From contig PMXH01000320.1 of NCBI GenBank assembly GCA_003165855.1, forward strand, positions 1 to 7,064: a stretch of 7,064 nt of DNA, written 5' to 3'. The notes under the pieces are model-generated. The model saw only the letters and a list, made by a program, of their open reading frames with translations. It was not told where the DNA came from and searched no databases. This DNA comes from Acidobacteriaceae bacterium. GTDB taxonomy: Bacteria > Acidobacteriota > Terriglobia > Terriglobales > Acidobacteriaceae. A program made the translations under genes and the position numbers. Positions 5,409 through 7,064 of the stretch are shown piece by piece. Within the stretch, counting starts at the first letter, position 1. Each line of letters opens with the position of its first letter.

Positions 5409-5696
5409 ATGACGTGGACTTGGACTCCGTTACTGCTTGGGCTTGCGATCGCGTGGGGCGTTTTTACTGTTGGCCTGATCATCCTTCTCATCTACCGCAG
5501 CACACTCACCATGCACGAGGATGAGCAGTTGTATCTCGACGACGCGAATTCCCATATGCAAAAAGAGCAGACCGAATTGCTGGTGAAGGTCAACCGGCTC
5601 ACGAAGCCGGTGTGGGTCTTCGGCGCCGGTTCGGGCGTGCTCCTGCTGGTGCTGCTTGGCATGTTCATTTATCAGGGACTGAACGCCGTTCAGTAA
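5409..5696 (+). CDS. Small two-helix membrane protein of unknown function
   Basis: I do not recognise a family. The 95-residue product is a helical hairpin. The first membrane segment is at about 7-29 (PLLLGLAIAWGVFTVGLIIL). A highly charged 38-residue loop follows (STLTMHEDEQLYLDDANSHM, then KEQTELLVKVNRLTK). The second segment is at about 68-88 (VWVFGAGSGVLLLVLLGMFI). The termini are nearly uncharged and the basic residues sit in the loop, so by the positive-inside rule the loop faces the cytoplasm and both ends face the periplasm. Start ATG 5409 is supported by GAGGTGG at 5399-5405, three bases upstream. It stands alone, between a divergent iron-sulfur carrier gene and a tRNA gene. Codon use looks like its neighbours, so I regard it as a real gene. 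No catalytic or metal-binding motif is visible. Confidence 0.8.
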   Translation: MTWTWTPLLLGLAIAWGVFTVGLIILLIYRSTLTMHEDEQLYLDDANSHMQKEQTELLVKVNRLTKPVWVFGAGSGVLLLVLLGMFIYQGLNAVQ

Positions 5697-5826
5697 CTGA
5701 GTTGCAAGCCGGGGCGGCGTCGGCAACATGGCGACTGGAGCCCGTTCGCTAGAGTTGTGCCTTATCATGCCGGGTGCATTCGGGTATTCTGCTCCATCGC
5801 ACATTGCCTGAACTGGGTCAGGGCAC

Positions 5827-5842
5827 CGCTCCAAGCGGAGCG
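5827..5842 (+). other. Small hairpin upstream of the tRNA promoter
   Basis: CGCTCC (5827-5832) pairs with GGAGCG (5837-5842) around the tetraloop AAGC. No T-run follows, so it is at best a weak or Rho-assisted end for the membrane-protein transcript. The rest of the gap between that gene and the tRNA (5697-5864) shows no other feature I can support. Confidence 0.35.
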
Positions 5843-5864
5843 CTTCGAAAAACATCCCTCTTTG

Positions 5865-5870
5865 TATAAT
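5865..5870 (+). promoter_or_regulatory. -10 box of the tRNA-Leu gene
   Basis: A consensus TATAAT lies eight bases before the first base of the mature tRNA (5879). No clear -35 is seen; TTCGAA at 5844-5849 gives only a 15-base spacer. The spacing places transcription start at or within a base or two of the mature 5' end. Confidence 0.55.
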
Positions 5871-5878
5871 CATGCCAT

Positions 5879-5963
5879 GCGAAAGTGGCGGAATTGGCAG
5901 ACGCACCAGACTTAGGATCTGGCGGGTAAAACCGTGGGGGTTCGAGTCCCCCCTTTCGCACCA
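5879..5963 (+). tRNA. tRNA-Leu (anticodon UAG), CCA encoded
   Basis: A complete class II tRNA. The acceptor stem GCGAAAG (5879-5885) pairs with CTTTCGC (5953-5959), with discriminator A 5960 and a genomic CCA at 5961-5963. The anticodon stem CCAGA/TCTGG encloses the loop CTTAGGA, giving anticodon TAG (5913-5915) with T33 and a purine at 37. The variable region includes CGGG-TAAA-ACCG, the long arm expected of tRNA-Leu. The T arm is GGGGG-TTCGAGT-CCCCC (5936-5952). It reads CUA and probably other CUN leucine codons. No second copy of its 3' end is present in the window, so there is no sign of an integrated element using it as an attachment site. Confidence 0.97.
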
Positions 5964-5985
5964 ACCGCTCCGCCGACGTTGAATT

Positions 5986-6001
5986 CCAAGGACTTGGTTT
6001 T
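5986..6001 (+). terminator. Weak candidate terminator after tRNA-Leu
   Basis: CCAA (5986-5989) can pair with TTGG (5994-5997) around GGAC, followed directly by TTTT (5998-6001). The 4-bp stem is short for an intrinsic terminator, so this is tentative, but it is the only stem-plus-T-run found in the gap between the tRNA and the convergent GAF gene. Confidence 0.3.
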
Positions 6002-6050
6002 GCTGGTGGAACTGCTTGGCAATCGCCTTGTGTCGCCTACGTCCCTGCGT

Positions 6051-6602
6051 TCAATTGGCGTGCATCACGGGAGAGACGGCCAGCAGTCCGGCGGCGAGTT
6101 CCAGATCGTGCAGGTCTTCGCGGCTGAAATCCTGGGTGAAGCGTGGATCCAACCCCTTTCGCGAAATCTGTATGACGCCCAGCACGGTCAAGTGCTGATC
6201 CAGAATCGGCACCGACATTAGTTTCTGGATGGGCGAGGGAGGCGCGGGATCATCCGTTTCGTCTCCGACCGGCTTGATCGTCTCGAAGATGCTGGCGTGT
6301 TTTACGCGGGCAAAATTGTTGAAGATCTCGGCCTTCTTGCTCAACGCGGTATGAGCGGCCACCGCCTTGCTGGAGATCGGAATCGCTCCCGTGGTCCGCA
6401 GGTGCTCCGGAAAAATGAACTTGAGCAAGCCGCCTTCCAGCCGCAGCAGCGCGACTTCCGCATACTGAACGCGAAACACTTTCGCCAATACCATGCTGAC
6501 ATCGAGCGGCGTGACGCCTTCGCTCAGCACAGATCCTAGGGGAAGCAAATTCTCGGGGAGAATGAATTCTTCAACGGCCCCGTCGTCGGGCTTATGGGTC
6601 AT
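6051..6602 (-). CDS. Single-domain GAF protein
   Basis: GAF domains bind small ligands such as cyclic nucleotides, haem or bilins, and often gate a linked output domain. This 183-residue protein appears to be one GAF domain and nothing else. A short N-terminal region is followed by the helix and strand PLDVSMVLAKVFRVQYAEVA (32-51), a linker, NNFARVKHASIFETIKP (95-111), an Asp/Pro-rich loop (DETDDPAPPSP), and then the diagnostic IQKLMSVPILDQHLTVLGVI (125-144) with QISRKG. A C-terminal helix ends the domain (SREDLHDLELAAGLLAV). No kinase, GGDEF, HTH or other output domain is attached, and no ligand-specifying cysteine is obvious. Its ATG overlaps the stop of the upstream small gene (ATGA), so it is probably co-translated with it; its own Shine-Dalgarno is weak. 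The ligand is unknown. Confidence 0.85.
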   Translation of the reverse strand: MTHKPDDGAVEEFILPENLLPLGSVLSEGVTPLDVSMVLAKVFRVQYAEVALLRLEGGLLKFIFPEHLRTTGAIPISSKAVAAHTALSKKAEIFNNFARVKHASIFETIKPVGDETDDPAPPSPIQKLMSVPILDQHLTVLGVIQISRKGLDPRFTQDFSREDLHDLELAAGLLAVSPVMHAN

Positions 6603-6865
6603 AAGAGCACTCGCGAAATTCGATTTAGGAACCGCTTCAAGTATCGCACTTTAACCGCCAGATAAGGGCCGTAATGACATCCTACAACCCCTTTGGTTTC
6701 AGCAAAGTAGCGAACGACCATGTCCTTTCGCGGCAGCCCGGCAAGGCAGAAATCTGTAAATGGACTGACAATTTCTGTCAGTTGAACCATGGCCGAAGCG
6801 AAGGAACTGACTTCTCCTGAATCGATTTCCTCAGCCGCGCCTTCCCTTTCCGCCCCTAAAATCAT
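6599..6865 (-). CDS. Small protein of unknown function, coupled to the GAF gene
   Basis: I do not recognise this 88-residue protein. It has an acidic N-terminus (GAEREGAAEEIDSGEVSS), a middle containing VQLTEIVSPFTDFCLAGLPR, and a strongly basic, hydrophobic C-terminus (KVRYLKRFLNRISRVLL) that could be an amphipathic membrane-surface or nucleic-acid-binding helix. There is no full transmembrane segment. Start ATG (6865-6863) is supported by AGGAGCT (read on the - strand, 6879-6873) seven bases upstream. The stop overlaps the GAF start as ATGA, which argues for a real two-gene operon. GC content is visibly lower than in its neighbours, so it could be a recent or fast-evolving gene, or a spurious frame over the upstream region of the DUF3467 gene. 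Confidence 0.6.
   Translation of the reverse strand: MILGAEREGAAEEIDSGEVSSFASAMVQLTEIVSPFTDFCLAGLPRKDMVVRYFAETKGVVGCHYGPYLAVKVRYLKRFLNRISRVLL
6764..6782. repeat. Perfect 7-bp inverted repeat upstream of the DUF3467 gene
   Basis: ACTGACA (6764-6770) and TGTCAGT (6776-6782) flank the five bases ATTTC. The dyad lies inside the small - strand ORF and about 100 bases before the + strand DUF3467 start. It has operator-like dimensions, but a chance hairpin cannot be ruled out. Confidence 0.35.
6857..6862 (+). promoter_or_regulatory. Weak candidate -10 box for the DUF3467 gene
   Basis: TAAAAT differs from TATAAT at one position. It would start transcription about ten bases before ATG 6880, giving a near-leaderless mRNA. 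The -35 position (GCCGCG) does not support it. It overlaps the first codons of the divergent small gene. Confidence 0.25.
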
Positions 6866-6879
6866 TACACTGAGCTCCT

Positions 6880-7064
6880 ATGAGCGTTCCGCAACAACCC
6901 AATGTGAAGCTGGCCAATACTCCCGATTACCGGGAAGCCTATGCCAATAGCGTGCAGATGCGAGTGAATGTTTGGGATTTCTTCCTCGTCTTTGGCACCA
7001 TACAACAGCAAAGTGAAGCTCAGGTCGAGATTCGTAATTTTCAGGGCATCTACCTGAGCCCGCA
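6880..7064 (+). CDS. DUF3467 family protein, N-terminal part (3' end outside window)
   Basis: The first 61 codons and two more bases are visible. After a short variable N-terminus the sequence reads YREAYANSVQMRVNVWDFFL (17-36), then VFGTIQQQSEAQVEIRNF and GIYLSP, the pattern of DUF3467: a small domain with a Y/N-x-V start, a W-D-F-x-L-x-F-G centre and an M/L-S-P turn before a helix. These are short (about 100 residue) bacterial and archaeal proteins of unknown biochemical role. The start is ATG 6880; no good Shine-Dalgarno precedes it, only CTGAG and part of the GAGCTC palindrome that serves the divergent gene. The frame is open to the window edge. The 14-base spacing from the start of the divergent small gene suggests shared control, but that is inference. 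Confidence 0.85.
   Translation, partial: MSVPQQPNVKLANTPDYREAYANSVQMRVNVWDFFLVFGTIQQQSEAQVEIRNFQGIYLSP

Noticed and set aside
5430..5906. 158-residue - strand frame across the small membrane protein gene and tRNA promoter
   Set aside because: It is antisense to the better supported ORF, lacks a Shine-Dalgarno and has no recognisable domain.
5934..6221. 95-residue + strand frame starting inside the tRNA
   Set aside because: Its start lies within the tRNA T-arm region and the rest is antisense to the GAF gene.
6297..6539. 80-residue + strand frame opposite the GAF gene
   Set aside because: It is wholly antisense to the GAF domain core, which has clear family motifs.

Overview
The window looks like a chromosomal segment of an Acidobacteriota bacterium, probably of the Terriglobia (Koribacter-like) type. 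This rests on moderately high GC coding sequence, the style of the PilM/N/O/P-like set with its pseudopilin, the GAF/DUF3467 neighbourhood, and word-repeat hairpins between genes. No rRNA or marker gene is present to prove the taxonomy.

Left half (1-4618, all + strand): the end of a type IV pilus / type II secretion operon. In order: the C-terminal part of a GspE/PilB assembly ATPase; a PilM-like actin-fold protein; PilN-like and PilO-like bitopic membrane proteins; a PilP/GspC-like periplasmic protein; and a prepilin-type protein with a large Gly/Ser/Phe-rich insert. PilN, PilO and PilP are fused by one-base stop/start overlaps. The other three junctions (ATPase/pilM, pilM/pilN, pilP/pseudopilin) each hold a different array of 7- or 8-base words that reads in one orientation, then in the reverse complement, so each can fold into a hairpin. 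These arrays are the most unusual feature of the window. A 13-bp hairpin at 4666-4694 closes the operon. No secretin follows, although one often ends such clusters.

Middle (4755-5963): an A-type iron-sulfur carrier (IscA/ErpA family) on the - strand, with its own extended -10 promoter and Shine-Dalgarno; a 95-residue two-helix membrane protein of unknown function on the + strand; and a complete tRNA-Leu(UAG) with encoded CCA.

Right end (6051-7064): a single-domain GAF protein and a small unrecognised protein, coupled by an ATGA overlap on the - strand. They diverge from a DUF3467 gene on the + strand that is cut by the window edge. Only 14 bases separate the two divergent start codons.

No intergenic stretch exceeds 300 bases. 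The longest are 531-744 (array A, then nothing recognised), 5136-5408 (two back-to-back promoters and a leader) and 5697-5878 (a small hairpin and the tRNA promoter). I see no mobile element, CRISPR array or phage gene.
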